Under the pieces are notes generated by a model. It searched no databases, was not told the DNA's origin, and saw only the letters and a list, made by a program, of their open reading frames with translations. 37,909 bases of DNA, taken from the NCBI GenBank assembly GCA_021647365.1, contig JAKIUW010000032.1:1-37909 (forward strand). The letters run 5' to 3'. Of this stretch, positions 22,858-32,131 are shown piece by piece. Each line of letters begins with the position of its first letter. Within the stretch, counting starts at the first letter, position 1. The translations under genes were made by a program, and so were the position numbers. Source of the stretch: Cocleimonas sp. Lineage in GTDB: Bacteria > Pseudomonadota > Gammaproteobacteria > Thiotrichales > Thiotrichaceae.

Positions 22858-23829
22858 TTATTTGTAATTCTCTGGATGGCAGTAATCTATATCATTGTTA
22901 TCAATAGTAGCTTTTGCATTGAACTTATCTCCTCTACAGCTTGCCTGAGTAGGAAGAGGTTGAATAGCAGGAAGCGCCGCATTTACTTTTTGAATCGTGT
23001 CAGCATAGCCCTTAAACACAATGTCTTTGGCATTCATATCGCCTTTAAGCTTGTAATCCAAAAGAGCAATGATAGGCTTTAATAAATCCTTTTTTGATAA
23101 GACTGCATTCAAGTCACCGGTTGAATAGACATGTTCTGTTTTATCGTTTAACACGATGTAGGATTTCTCATTTGGATCATTAATAAGATTTGAGATAGTG
23201 AGGGAGATTCGTGCATCCGTACCCGTGCCACGGTAGCCACCAAACTGTATAAAGGATGCCATGGTGTTTAAGCCCCGCAAGTCTTGTTGATCCATACCAA
23301 AAGCAAACCAACCATCAATTGATATCACAATATTTTTATCATTTCCATACATTCCTCCATCAAGGAAGTGTTTCATAACCGGAAATGCAACGCCCCCACC
23401 TTGAGAATGCCCCATAACCGCTAGTTTAGAGAAATCCATTTCAGGATGAGCAGATTTTGCTGATGCTAGCGCTTTATCAAAAGCATTATTACTAAGGCCT
23501 GCCGAATATGAGCCACTCTCGGTCGTGCCAATCACAAAATAACCGTGCGAAGCAATAAACTCCATCAAGCCTTTATGCTTATGTATATCCGCGTTACCGC
23601 CTGGAAGGAATAGAACGATAGGCGCATCAGCTAGATGCCCTTCTGGATAATAAACAATATACTTATCCGATGCCTCTTTAGCACGATAAGGCTTCACTGA
23701 CTTCGCATATTTCCCAATTTCACCATACTTCTTAGTCTTTGGATCTGGCGGATTTGAAGAACCACCACATCCTGCAATAAAGAAAGTTATCGTAATTACT
23801 GAAGTTAAAAGAATAATTATTTTTTTCAT
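22858..23829 (-). CDS. Alpha/beta-hydrolase lipoprotein (chlorophyllase/cutinase-like)
   Basis: Predicted lipoprotein hydrolase of 323 aa from ATG 23829 (MKKIIILL); an upstream ATG at 23856 would add nine residues before the signal. Lipobox FFIAGC is followed by a short Gly/Ser/Pro linker. The alpha/beta-hydrolase core shows APIVLFLPGGN (oxyanion region), HGYFVIGTTESG and the nucleophile elbow GHSQGGG. The Asp and His partners are probably in the later ISIDGWF and NDKTEHVYS stretches; the His assignment is tentative. Such proteins hydrolyse esters of lipids or polyesters in the periplasm or at the surface. The substrate cannot be told. It stands alone, downstream of a C7 inverted pair on its far side. 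Confidence 0.82.
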   Translation of the reverse strand: MKKIIILLTSVITITFFIAGCGGSSNPPDPKTKKYGEIGKYAKSVKPYRAKEASDKYIVYYPEGHLADAPIVLFLPGGNADIHKHKGLMEFIASHGYFVIGTTESGSYSAGLSNNAFDKALASAKSAHPEMDFSKLAVMGHSQGGGVAFPVMKHFLDGGMYGNDKNIVISIDGWFAFGMDQQDLRGLNTMASFIQFGGYRGTGTDARISLTISNLINDPNEKSYIVLNDKTEHVYSTGDLNAVLSKKDLLKPIIALLDYKLKGDMNAKDIVFKGYADTIQKVNAALPAIQPLPTQASCRGDKFNAKATIDNNDIDYCHPENYK

Positions 23830-23951
23830 TTTGGATACGCCTTTGTTAATTATCATGATGTAAATACTAAAACTGGATCAATGTCGCTTCATTGATTCTT
23901 ATCAAAATATAGTAGATATTAATGCTCTGTAACTACAAGTAAAAAGGCACT

Positions 23952-24782
23952 TTAGTGAGACATAATCACAGGAATAATCATGCTAGATAACAAACTTTTG
24001 GTTACACCGCCAAAAACCTTTTGCTTTAAGCTGGGCGTGCCATAACCACCCATTACCAACAGGTCAATATCGTTTTCTGCTATTTGATTTAAGATAACGG
24101 TTTGCACATCAAACGTGCCGCTACTGATTCTTTTTACTCGTGCGTTTACCTCATGGCGTTGTAAGTGTTCTGCCAAATCATCTACCAATAATTCACCTTT
24201 TGCCGTTTTCTTTTTGCCTTCTTGCACGACAATAATAATCACTTCCTTTACACTTTTAAGAATAGGCAACGCATCATGCACCGCACGCGTTGCTGTTGGC
24301 GTTCCATCCCATGCAATCATGGCATTTTGACAAGGGATGCGGTGCGCACCGATATAAGGCATAAAAAATACAGGGCGACCACTCAGTTGAATAACTTGAT
24401 GGGCAATTTCTTCAACCGTAGCATGATTGATATTTTTCGGATTCGCTTGGCGTAAAATCACCAAGTCAAAATTTCGCGCAACTTGTGCTAATCGCGCCGC
24501 TGCCTCAGCTTTACCACGATGGATTATCCGCGTGCTAACTTTTATGCCTTTTTCTTTAGCAAGTTCTGTAAATTCAGTCATGCGTTTTTCAGCTTCTTGT
24601 TTACACATTTCAGCCAGCACTTTTTTATCTGATATTTTTAGATGCTCTGGCTTTAACGATGAAAGTGTTACGCCTGTTAAGCGCGCATTGCTCGATGTTG
24701 CCAATGTAAAAGCTGTTTTTATCCGCTCGATATTTGATTTTCCATCATCGAGATAAACTAATATGTCTTTAAATTCTGTCAT
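23952..24782 (-). CDS. Universal stress protein, tandem UspA domains
   Basis: Cytoplasmic stress protein of 276 aa with two UspA folds. Domain 1 (about 1-140) begins FKDILVYLDDGKSN. Domain 2 (about 150-276) ends with the nucleotide-binding signature MGGYGTPSLKQKVFGGVTKS, the G-2x-G-9x-G-(S/T) pattern of ATP-binding members. The first domain lacks that motif, as in UspE-like tandem proteins. The start at ATG 24782 has no obvious ribosome site. It lies 180 bases downstream of selO on the same strand, with a palindromic repeat between them. Confidence 0.9.
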   Translation of the reverse strand: MTEFKDILVYLDDGKSNIERIKTAFTLATSSNARLTGVTLSSLKPEHLKISDKKVLAEMCKQEAEKRMTEFTELAKEKGIKVSTRIIHRGKAEAAARLAQVARNFDLVILRQANPKNINHATVEEIAHQVIQLSGRPVFFMPYIGAHRIPCQNAMIAWDGTPTATRAVHDALPILKSVKEVIIIVVQEGKKKTAKGELLVDDLAEHLQRHEVNARVKRISSGTFDVQTVILNQIAENDIDLLVMGGYGTPSLKQKVFGGVTKSLLSSMIIPVIMSH

Positions 24783-24887
24783 GGTTTTACTGTACTGGGT
24801 CTAGTTTTTTATTGTGATAATTTTAATCAATTTTTTGATGGACTACAGAATAATTCTTCAATGATCTTTATTAGAAGCACGAATATT

Positions 24888-24951
24888 CTACCCCCTCCCT
24901 AACCCTCCCTACTTCGACTCCGCTCAGCACATCGCCTGCTAGGGAGAGGGG
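24888..24951. repeat. Palindromic repeat between selO and the Usp gene
   Basis: CCCCTCCCTAA at the left and TAGGGAGAGGGG at the right form an imperfect stem. The middle CTTCGACTCCGCTCAG (24912-24927) is the reverse complement of the sequence inside hsdS (2436-2451). This is a dispersed MITE-like element. Confidence 0.75.
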
Positions 24952-24962
24952 ACTGGCAAGCA

Positions 24963-26468
24963 CTACGTTCCGCAGAATGTTTGATGCACCACTTCATCTT
25001 TTTCAGGTGGCAGCATATATTTTTCTTTGCCTTCTTGTAACTCAAAGGGATTTTCTAACACCTCGTGCAAGGCATGAAATACACTAAAATCATTATGATC
25101 TTCTGCCGCACGAATCGCTGCTTCTATTTGATGATTACGGGGAATATAGGTGGGGTTTACGGTTTGCATAAGGGCGTAATGCCCGGCATCGTTTATTGAT
25201 TCTTGTGATAAACGTGCTTGCCATTTTACAGCCCACATATCAAAATCTTCGGGCTTTGTGAATAACGCGCGGGCTTGAGGCAACTGCCCTTCTTGGGATA
25301 AGTAGTAAAACGTCAATGTAAAATCTGCATCATTGTTTTCCATTAAATTAAGCAACTCGCCAACCAATGCTGCATCACTCTCATACGCTTCTGCCAAACC
25401 CAATTTTTTACACATATTTTCCAACCAATACTGATGATACGAAACGCTGTAGGCGCTTAAAATATCTTCGGCTATTTTCACGACTGCTTGTGCCTCGTCA
25501 TCTGTTGCTTCTGTATTTTCATGTTCGCTATTTTCGACAAACAAAGGTAGCAGTGTTTCTGCCAAGCGCACTAAATTCCACTGCCCTATTTTAGGCTGAT
25601 TACTATAAGCGTAACGCGATTGATGATCGATAGAACTGTACACACGGCTATGTGAAAAGTTATCCATAAAAGCGCAAGGACCGTAATCAATTGTCTCACC
25701 TGCTATCGACATATTATCGGTATTCATCACACCGTGAATAAATCCAAATGACATCCACTGCGCGATTAGCTTGGCTTGCCGATCAACCACCGCCTCAAAA
25801 AATGCCACGTAGGGATTAGTAGCATCTTTGGCTTCAGGGTAATGCCGATCAATCTCATAATCTGCTAACTGCTTAATAGCTTCTTGATTGCCTTGAGATG
25901 AAAAGTATTGAAACGTACCCACGCGTACAAAACCTGTCGCAATGCGCGTAAGAATGCCACCCGGCACGAGTGTATTACGCGCAATCTCTTCGCCCGTTGT
26001 AACAGCCGCCAGCGCTCTTGTTGTTGGTACGCCCAACTTTACCATCGCCTCACTCACCAAGTATTCACGAATAACAGGCCCAAGTGCTGAACGACCATCA
26101 CCGCCACGCGACCAAGGCGTTCGCCCCGAACCTTTGAGTTGAAAATCATAACGAAGATTATCAGGAGCAATAATCTCCCCCAAAAGAATCGCACGACCAT
26201 CACCCAACTTTGGCGAGAAGCCACCAAATTGATGCCCCGCGTAAGCCATCGCGAGAGGCTCAGAACCTTCTGCTATTTTATTACCCGCAAAAAAGTCTAG
26301 CGCATCTAAACCATCAGTGCTTATCCCTGTTAATCCTAGATCTTTTGCTAGCGCAGTATTGAATTTAATCAGCGCAGGATTTTTAACGGTTGTTGGATTT
26401 GTCTTGCTGTAAAAAACATCAGCAAGCTTTACATAACTATTATTAAATTGAATTTTTGCTATAGACAT
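24963..26468 (-). CDS. selO: Protein adenylyltransferase SelO (YdiU family)
   Basis: Pseudokinase-fold AMPylator that transfers AMP from ATP to Ser, Thr or Tyr of target proteins, with links to redox stress. 501 aa, near the usual length. Recognisable parts are MAYAGHQFGGFSPKLGDGRA, LKGSGRTPWSRGGDGRSALG, the inverted-nucleotide active-site stretch HGVMNTDNMSIAGETIDYGP followed by AFMD, and the ending HQTFCGT. The Cys three residues from the C-terminus sits where many SelO proteins carry selenocysteine or Cys. ATG 26468 has a GAGAGC ribosome-like sequence. It is divergent from the FMN reductase gene with a C7 element between. Confidence 0.95.
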   Translation of the reverse strand: MSIAKIQFNNSYVKLADVFYSKTNPTTVKNPALIKFNTALAKDLGLTGISTDGLDALDFFAGNKIAEGSEPLAMAYAGHQFGGFSPKLGDGRAILLGEIIAPDNLRYDFQLKGSGRTPWSRGGDGRSALGPVIREYLVSEAMVKLGVPTTRALAAVTTGEEIARNTLVPGGILTRIATGFVRVGTFQYFSSQGNQEAIKQLADYEIDRHYPEAKDATNPYVAFFEAVVDRQAKLIAQWMSFGFIHGVMNTDNMSIAGETIDYGPCAFMDNFSHSRVYSSIDHQSRYAYSNQPKIGQWNLVRLAETLLPLFVENSEHENTEATDDEAQAVVKIAEDILSAYSVSYHQYWLENMCKKLGLAEAYESDAALVGELLNLMENNDADFTLTFYYLSQEGQLPQARALFTKPEDFDMWAVKWQARLSQESINDAGHYALMQTVNPTYIPRNHQIEAAIRAAEDHNDFSVFHALHEVLENPFELQEGKEKYMLPPEKDEVVHQTFCGT

Positions 26469-26492
26469 TCTTTGCTCTCGTTTAAAACACCC

Positions 26493-26516
26493 TGTAAAAG
26501 TGGGGGGGTGTGCTTT
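26493..26516 (-). repeat. Dispersed C7 element in the selO / FMN reductase divergent gap
   Basis: GTAAAAGT, seven G, TGTGCTTTT. It lacks the outer ATCAT present in other copies. It takes up much of the 83-base spacer that must hold both promoters. Confidence 0.85.
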
Positions 26517-26551
26517 TAATATACTTATCCTTATTTCAGCTAGGAGTTATT

Positions 26552-27163
26552 ATGAAAATAGCCATTATCAGCGGTAGTCACCGACAAAACTCTCAAAGTA
26601 TGAAAGTTGCTAAGCATATTGAACAATCACTGCTGAATAATCATTTTGCCGATGATACATGGATATTCAGCCTAGCAGGAAATCCCTTACCATTATGGGA
26701 TGAAAGTATTTGGGATGGTGATGCAGAATGGAAAGCAATCCTCGACCCACTCTCAAAAGAGCTAAGCAGTTGCGACGGATTCGTTATTATAGCGCCCGAA
26801 TATCATGGACAAGTCCCTGCCGCGTTGAAAAACTTTTTTCTCATGTGGAAGCATGAACTATCGCATAAGCCCGCACTCATTGTCGGCGTATCCTCTGCTG
26901 ATGGTGGCTCATACCCTGTTGCCGAATTACGCATGAGCAGTTATAAAAATAACAAACTTTGCTATATGCCCGAGCACCTTATTATTCGTCATGTTGAGTC
27001 AGTGCTAAATGATGATCCTGCTGATAATAAGGCAGATGCTGATGCCTACTTTAGAGAGCGTATTAATTGGGCGCTAGCTCAGCTCAAAGAATACGCCATT
27101 GCTTTAAAACAAGTCAGAGATAGCGGCGTCACGCAAACCGATAAGTTTGGCAATGGGATGTAA
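26552..27163 (+). CDS. NADPH-dependent FMN reductase family protein
   Basis: Flavodoxin-like FMN-binding oxidoreductase of 203 aa. The N-terminal phosphate-binding loop SGSHRQNSQS, the flavin-side motif APEYHGQVPAALKNFF, and the later GVSSADGGSYPVAELR match the NAD(P)H-dependent FMN reductase group (azoreductase or chromate-reductase-like). Start is ATG 26552 with TAGGAG eight bases upstream; an earlier in-frame start at 26510 lies inside a C7 repeat and is rejected. Physiological acceptor is unknown. Confidence 0.9.
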   Translation: MKIAIISGSHRQNSQSMKVAKHIEQSLLNNHFADDTWIFSLAGNPLPLWDESIWDGDAEWKAILDPLSKELSSCDGFVIIAPEYHGQVPAALKNFFLMWKHELSHKPALIVGVSSADGGSYPVAELRMSSYKNNKLCYMPEHLIIRHVESVLNDDPADNKADADAYFRERINWALAQLKEYAIALKQVRDSGVTQTDKFGNGM

Positions 27164-27219
27164 TCAACACCTTTTAATCTAACCACATCCTATACACAAG
27201 CCTAATTATCAACAAATAT

Positions 27220-27247
27220 TTGCAATTTATTACAAAAATGATAAAAT
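27220..27247 (+). promoter_or_regulatory. Candidate hipBA promoter
   Basis: TTGCAA (27220-27225) and TAAAAT (27242-27247) with a 16-base spacer, in an AT-rich gap upstream of hipB. Moderate match only. Confidence 0.4.
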
Positions 27248-27271
27248 AATGACAATTAAATTATACAGTAA

Positions 27272-27300
27272 TAACTATTTACACAGATAAAGTATAGTTA
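27272..27300. promoter_or_regulatory. Candidate HipB operator
   Basis: Perfect 7-bp inverted repeat TAACTAT (27272-27278) / ATAGTTA (27294-27300) with a 15-base centre, ending 10 bases before the hipB start. The position suits autorepression by the HipB helix-turn-helix protein. Confidence 0.4.
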
Positions 27301-27310
27301 ATTTATCATT

Positions 27311-27649
27311 ATGAATTTTAAAAGTATGACCAATAAAGCGATAGCATCAGAGCTTGGTGAGCGTATCGAGCAACTTCGTTTAGAGCAAAATTTAACCCAG
27401 CAGCAACTGGCTGATGAGATTGGCTTGTCGCGTGTGTCTTATCGTAATCTTGTTAAAGGCTCAGGTAAGCTAGAAAACTTTATTGCCGTGCTTCGTGTAC
27501 TTGACCAACTCGCACCACTAGAAAATCTCATCCCCGAAACAGGCGTTAGCCCAATGCAACAACTCAAATACCGAGGCAAACAACGCAAACGCGCATCAAA
27601 AACACGCAAAGATGAAGTGCGCGAACCTAAGCCTGATTTGGGCTGGTAA
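27311..27649 (+). CDS. hipB: HipB-like antitoxin, XRE-type repressor
   Basis: DNA-binding antitoxin partner of HipA, 112 aa. Residues about 13-70 form a helix-turn-helix domain (IEQLRLEQNLTQQQLADEIGLSRVSYRNLVKG), with the HipB-like KLENFIAVLRVLDQL after it. The C-terminal 30 residues are basic (RGKQRKRASKTRKDE) and end in LGW, resembling the HipB tail that contacts HipA. ATG 27326 is an alternative start. hipA begins 16 bases after the stop, so the pair is an operon. Confidence 0.88.
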   Translation: MNFKSMTNKAIASELGERIEQLRLEQNLTQQQLADEIGLSRVSYRNLVKGSGKLENFIAVLRVLDQLAPLENLIPETGVSPMQQLKYRGKQRKRASKTRKDEVREPKPDLGW

Positions 27650-27665
27650 AGGCTAAGGCTAATCT

Positions 27666-29030
27666 ATGCAAAATCTCGCAGAAATAAAACTATGGGGCAA
27701 GCTGGTTGGCGCACTGGTTTATGACCCTGCGAGCCAAATTAGTACCTTTGAATATTCGCCTAAATGGATTCAGCGAGGCGTTGAAATTGCACCTATCAAT
27801 ATGCCACTGCCATCAACAAAAGCATCGCGAAAATATCAATTCCAAAATCTAAACCCTATAACTTATCACGGATTACCCGCACTTTTTGCCGATACTCTGC
27901 CCGATGATTTTGGTAACGCGGTGATTAATGCATGGCTGGCAAAAAATGGGCGTGATAGCGCCTCATTCACTGCTCTTGAACGCTTACTATACATTGGCAA
28001 GAGAGGTATGGGCGCATTAGAATTTGAACCTGCACTTGCAAAAACAAGCACGCCAAACCAACAGCTAGAATTAGATTCACTAATTCAAATGGCGCAGAAT
28101 ATTTTAGATCAGCGAGGTCATTTACAAAAGCCTCTTGCTAAAGCAGTCAACAACAAAGACCATGAAAGTGACGATGCCATGTCTGCCCTATTTCAAGTTG
28201 GCACCTCGGCTGGTGGCGCGCGTGCAAAAGCACTGGTTGCAATTAATAAAGAGCGTACCGAATTACGCTCAGGACAAGTCGACGCGCCCGCTGGCTTCGA
28301 GCATTATTTATTAAAATTTGATGGTGTAGAAGAACATAAAACTGACAGCGAAGTCTTCGGCGATCCGCAAGGTTTTGGACGCATGGAATACGCCTATTAC
28401 TTGATGGCAAAAGATGCAGGCATCAATATCTCGCACTCCGAATTATTAATCGACGGCAAACGCGCGCACTTTATCACCCAACGCTTCGAGCGCGGCAGTG
28501 CAAATAACAACAGCCACCGTAATCACAAAAAACACTACATTTCACTCTGCGCACTAGACCACGCCGACTACAAACAGCCTGTTGCTTACAGCTACGAACA
28601 ACTACTCAGCGTAGCACGACAACTCAGATTGCCTAGAGAGGATGCTATCGAAATCTACCGCCGTATGGTCTTCAACGTCATCGCGCGCAACCATGACGAT
28701 CACACCAAAAATACAGGCTTTATTTTAGATAACCCCAAAGCCACATGGCGGCTCTCCCCTGCTTTTGATCTAGCCTACAGCTATAAAAAAGATTCACCCT
28801 GGGTCAACGCACATCAAATGAGCATCAACGGAAAACGCGATAATTTTAGCCGTAACGATTTATTTGCCGTGAGCGAACTTATCGGCAATTTCAAAAAAGA
28901 ATCACGAGTAATCTTTGATGAAGTTATGGCGGTGGTTAAAAACTGGCAAGGATATGCTGAGCAGGCGGGTGTATTTGCTCAACTAACACAAGAAATTAAA
29001 GCAAACTTACGTTTAGATATTACTCAATAA
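27666..29030 (+). CDS. hipA: HipA-family serine/threonine kinase toxin
   Basis: Toxin kinase of a HipBA module. E. coli HipA phosphorylates glutamyl-tRNA synthetase and promotes persistence; the target here is not known. 454 aa, close to the family norm. Motifs: the Gly-rich loop TSAGGARAKA (about 180-189, carrying the autophosphorylation Ser region), LLKFDG, the catalytic loop RNHDDHTKN (N342 to N349) and LSPAFDLAYS. The kinase residues all look intact. Its 3' end overlaps the convergent sulfotransferase gene by 11 bases. Confidence 0.95.
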   Translation: MQNLAEIKLWGKLVGALVYDPASQISTFEYSPKWIQRGVEIAPINMPLPSTKASRKYQFQNLNPITYHGLPALFADTLPDDFGNAVINAWLAKNGRDSASFTALERLLYIGKRGMGALEFEPALAKTSTPNQQLELDSLIQMAQNILDQRGHLQKPLAKAVNNKDHESDDAMSALFQVGTSAGGARAKALVAINKERTELRSGQVDAPAGFEHYLLKFDGVEEHKTDSEVFGDPQGFGRMEYAYYLMAKDAGINISHSELLIDGKRAHFITQRFERGSANNNSHRNHKKHYISLCALDHADYKQPVAYSYEQLLSVARQLRLPREDAIEIYRRMVFNVIARNHDDHTKNTGFILDNPKATWRLSPAFDLAYSYKKDSPWVNAHQMSINGKRDNFSRNDLFAVSELIGNFKKESRVIFDEVMAVVKNWQGYAEQAGVFAQLTQEIKANLRLDITQ

Positions 29031-29985
29031 AGCGTTTTTGTATCTCCCGCATTCCTTTAGCAGTCATTCTATTAATTTTATCTCTGGATTCATCATCAAT
29101 TAAAACAACCTGTTCCCTATCGTTATAAGGTGCTAACGTAGTATCCAGCTCATTTAAATGTGGCACAAGATTCTCTTTCTCTTTCGCTGATAACGGCAAA
29201 CGATTTAGTACCCGATACAACTCCGCAGTCATGGAATTCATACAATTATTTTTACGCGGCGTAGGGTTATCATTAGGTGTCGTTAAACCCAATAATTCAA
29301 TAACCGTTGCAACCGTATCTTTTTGACAATCAAACAACTTTACCGACGCTTTACCAAACAGCTCATCACATTCATTAACAAAACCAATATAGTCCAAATG
29401 CTGGCTAAACCAAGGGTCTGCTAACACTTCTACAAAAGATAAGTCTCTGCCGTAACAACTGATATGATCAACCTGAGGATTACGCAGACACTGTTTATAA
29501 AAGCTTTCTGCAAACGCTAGCGGGTCGCGAAACCATACCCATACCTCAACATCAAATAAGCCATTTAATTCAGATAAAATTGCTTTCGACTCTTCAGGAA
29601 AATCCCACCAATTATTATAAATACCCTCTGATGACAACAGGATGGTATGCGTGTGTTCTTCAACATGATTGATAATGTCTTTAAAATTATCCAGCAAACT
29701 CTCAATGTTTGCAGCAACTAAATTCCTCTCAAACCACTGATGCTTAGGCGCATTAGGATTATGAAAGCGATTGGGATAGAGGACACCTTTTGAGCGAAGC
29801 TTGCGTTGCTTTTTATCTAGATATACTTGAACACTGGTTGTGCCTGTTTTTGGTGTACCTACGTGTAGGATGAGTTTTAAACGTGTGTTATTTTCTCTAT
29901 TAATTGATGCAAGAAGTTGCTCTATCTCCGTTGCAAAATTTTTTCTGGATGGTGTGCGTTTGATGGGGGTGGCTGTACCTTTCAT
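29020..29985 (-). CDS. Sulfotransferase family protein
   Basis: Probable PAPS-dependent sulfotransferase of 321 aa. The 5'-phosphosulfate loop LHVGTPKTGTTSVQ (about 40-53) and the 3'-phosphate segment VWVWFRDPLAFAESFYKQ are present, as is EGIYNNWW. Such enzymes sulfate glycans, lipids or small molecules in the cytoplasm; the acceptor is unknown. The N-terminal 36 residues are basic and probably unstructured. It overlaps hipA by 11 bases at the 3' ends. Confidence 0.87.
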   Translation of the reverse strand: MKGTATPIKRTPSRKNFATEIEQLLASINRENNTRLKLILHVGTPKTGTTSVQVYLDKKQRKLRSKGVLYPNRFHNPNAPKHQWFERNLVAANIESLLDNFKDIINHVEEHTHTILLSSEGIYNNWWDFPEESKAILSELNGLFDVEVWVWFRDPLAFAESFYKQCLRNPQVDHISCYGRDLSFVEVLADPWFSQHLDYIGFVNECDELFGKASVKLFDCQKDTVATVIELLGLTTPNDNPTPRKNNCMNSMTAELYRVLNRLPLSAKEKENLVPHLNELDTTLAPYNDREQVVLIDDESRDKINRMTAKGMREIQKRFIE

Positions 29986-30277
29986 AGTCCGAATGATACA
30001 GGATAGTCACAAAGAAGCTTCCCATTATTCTATTAAATGACTCTGATTGTAGGTTGGCGCTGAGGTACGAAGCCCAATCTATCTCGCTATTAAGTGCTTT
30101 TATCCTAGCAATGTTTTTTGAATATTTAGTATAGGCTTTGGCGTGTTCAATAAGCTCATTCTTACTAATTTTAGCCCGCGTTGTGTCGTAGCCTTCGCAG
30201 TAATCATGCTTAATTTTATCAAGGGTTAATAAGTAAAGGTTGTCAGCGTTTTTAGCTACTCCTTCGGTACCAAACAA
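29900..30277 (-). pseudogene. Unrecognised open frame overlapping the sulfotransferase start
   Basis: A 125-codon frame starting at TTG 30277. The first 90 codons (LDKIKHDYCEGYDTTRAKIS, ELIEHAKAYTKYSKNIARIK) look like genuine coding sequence, but no ATG or GTG lies near the beginning. The last 29 codons run out of frame over the sulfotransferase N-terminus. Best read as a fragment of a decayed gene. No function can be assigned. Confidence 0.3.
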
Positions 30278-30374
30278 TATAGAACCTCAATCCTTTTTCT
30301 TTCTAATTTCTTATATTTATCAAAAATGCTGAACACCCCCTGTTTTTGGGGCTTTTGTATTTGTCATTTTTTGG

Positions 30375-30479
30375 TCAGGCAACAACGTAATCTGAACGAT
30401 CAATCTGGTACATACTACTGTGTGATTTATGCACATAGGTATTATTATTTAAATCCTCATTTCCACCTGTCTTATCATT
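30375..30479 (-). pseudogene. Orphan C-terminal fragment (34 codons)
   Basis: Open frame without a start codon, ending at TGA 30375. It reads TYVHKSHSSMYQIDRSDYVV near its end, with natural-looking codon use and an upstream in-frame stop at 30480-30482. It follows the Tle-like effector gene and may be the C-terminus of a second, deleted copy of such a gene. This is inference from position. Confidence 0.35.
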
Positions 30480-30489
30480 TCATGTACTC

Positions 30490-30575
30490 CTGCTCTGCCC
30501 AATAGCACGCCCCTTCACTCTCAAGTTAGCGATGCTAGCTTGTTCGCTCCAGCGGCATACTCTTGAGCAGAGCAG
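30490..30575. repeat. Inverted repeat of about 86 bp in the effector downstream gap
   Basis: Outer arms CTGCTCTGC (30490-30498) and GCAGAGCAG (30567-30575), with inner CTCAAG / CTTGAG. The remaining gap (30278-30639) holds this element, the orphan fragment above and a short CCCC-TGTTTTT-GGGG hairpin near 30331-30350. Confidence 0.55.
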
Positions 30576-30639
30576 AAGCACCTAAAACAACAAGCCAGAT
30601 GAAAATAAACGATTTGGATCGTTAGTTTTTTTGTTTACA

Positions 30640-32117
30640 CTAAGCACTTTTAGGCACTATCGCATTACTTGCTTTATTTTTATAAATTTCTCTTTCTACT
30701 TTACCGTTAACATAACGCGCATTGTTGCCACCAATCATGTCTGGACTATCTTTTGTAAAAATATGAGATATTGAAGTATCACCATCATAGTGTGTTGAAA
30801 GCTCTTTTGAATCAACGGAGGAATGATGGCGATAACCATCAATCTTTTCCCAATCTACATTTTTGGTTAGCTCACCAAACTTTTTAACATCATGACTATG
30901 ACTTTTTATAAAAATATTTTTGTTTTGATTAAATAAATTATAATAAGCTTTCATTTCAGCTGAGATTTGATGAGCCTCATCATTAGGCATCGGCTTAAGC
31001 TACAGGTCAGGCCATAGGATGACCTACGACTATCTCTACCATTGATAACTTTACGTATAGTAACTTCCCAGCCTGTTGATAGTTGTGCTTGTTTTTCTGC
31101 TGCTGCCTTTAATGCTGCTGATTTGCCTTTATAATATCCTTGAGGATGATAAGTATGAGGCTCCGTTACCTCATCGTCATACCCACCACCCACATCCGCA
31201 TGAACCCCAGGAAACCCTGCTTCGTTATGTTTACCACCAATACTTAACAGAGAACTTAAAGGGAAATTTTTGCGTACCTCATCATTTGAAACAATATGGA
31301 AAATACGTTGAGCCGAGCCATCCGCAAGGTCAAAATTATATTCCGTAAAGGCTTTTTGGGCTGCAATGACTGTATACATAGGCATAACTACAACATCTGT
31401 TTCAATAAAAACTACCCAGTCTTTTCCTCTTCTTGCTCGTTCTTGTTCCGCTAGAGCCTTAGCTTCATTTTTACTTCTAAAATAACCAAGTTTCTTTTTA
31501 GTCGACGTATCTATTGTACCCTCATGATTATCAAACGTTAATCCATCGGACTCATCAAACTTGCTAGGGTCAAGTGGCTTCATATTAATATTATCACCAG
31601 CAGAGCCAAAAGAACCTACGGTGTCGTAGATGCCTATGAAGCCAAAATTTATATCTTCATACGCTTCAAAGTGCCTAAAATAAAAAGTGTTAATAAAGTC
31701 TCGTGCTTGTGCCGCACCTCGACTAAAACCAAATACATCAATAGTGCGCTCACAAAACTTATTTGGGTTTCCTTTGCCAAAGGGGTGCTGATCCAATAAA
31801 GCAGTAACTTGATCTAAAGCTTCATCAATACGTTCACCGCCTCCACCACCAGCACCTTTTTCAAGCTTTTCATCCCATTCATGTCGGTCTTTTACCCGTT
31901 GACCGTTTTTTTCTTCAGTATGTGTACCAATACCTTCAATATAAACTTTGTCGCTATAACACTTTTTTGTGCCACACGCTTCTCCTTGTAGTTCTTCATA
32001 AAGTTCGTATAGCTTGGCGATATTAGTTTCACCACCTTCAGCTCGATTCGCTTCTATAAATTTATTATTTCCTGTGCCATCAAAGAAAACACCAATTCTA
32101 TACTTTTTACATCCCAT
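30640..32117 (-). pseudogene. Tle-like phospholipase effector (DUF2235), split by one frameshift
   Basis: Candidate type VI secretion lipase effector. The first frame (ATG 32117) has the DUF2235/Tle1-like fold: VFFDGTGNN near the start, the nucleophile motif GFSRGAAQAR, IYDTVGSFG and HADVGGGYDD. The frame is lost near 31000, where one missing base would join SYGLT to LKPMPNDEAHQISAEMKAYY in the second frame (open to 30640), giving a protein of about 492 aa. As written it makes 388 aa with a false tail. It is either a decayed gene or a sequencing error. It lies downstream of vgrG, the adaptor and the lipoproteins on one strand. Confidence 0.8.
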
Positions 32118-32131
32118 GATAGTTATCCTTA

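Noticed and set aside
26510..26551. Early start for the FMN reductase
   Set aside because: It begins inside the C7 element; ATG 26552 has a good ribosome site and starts the family motif.
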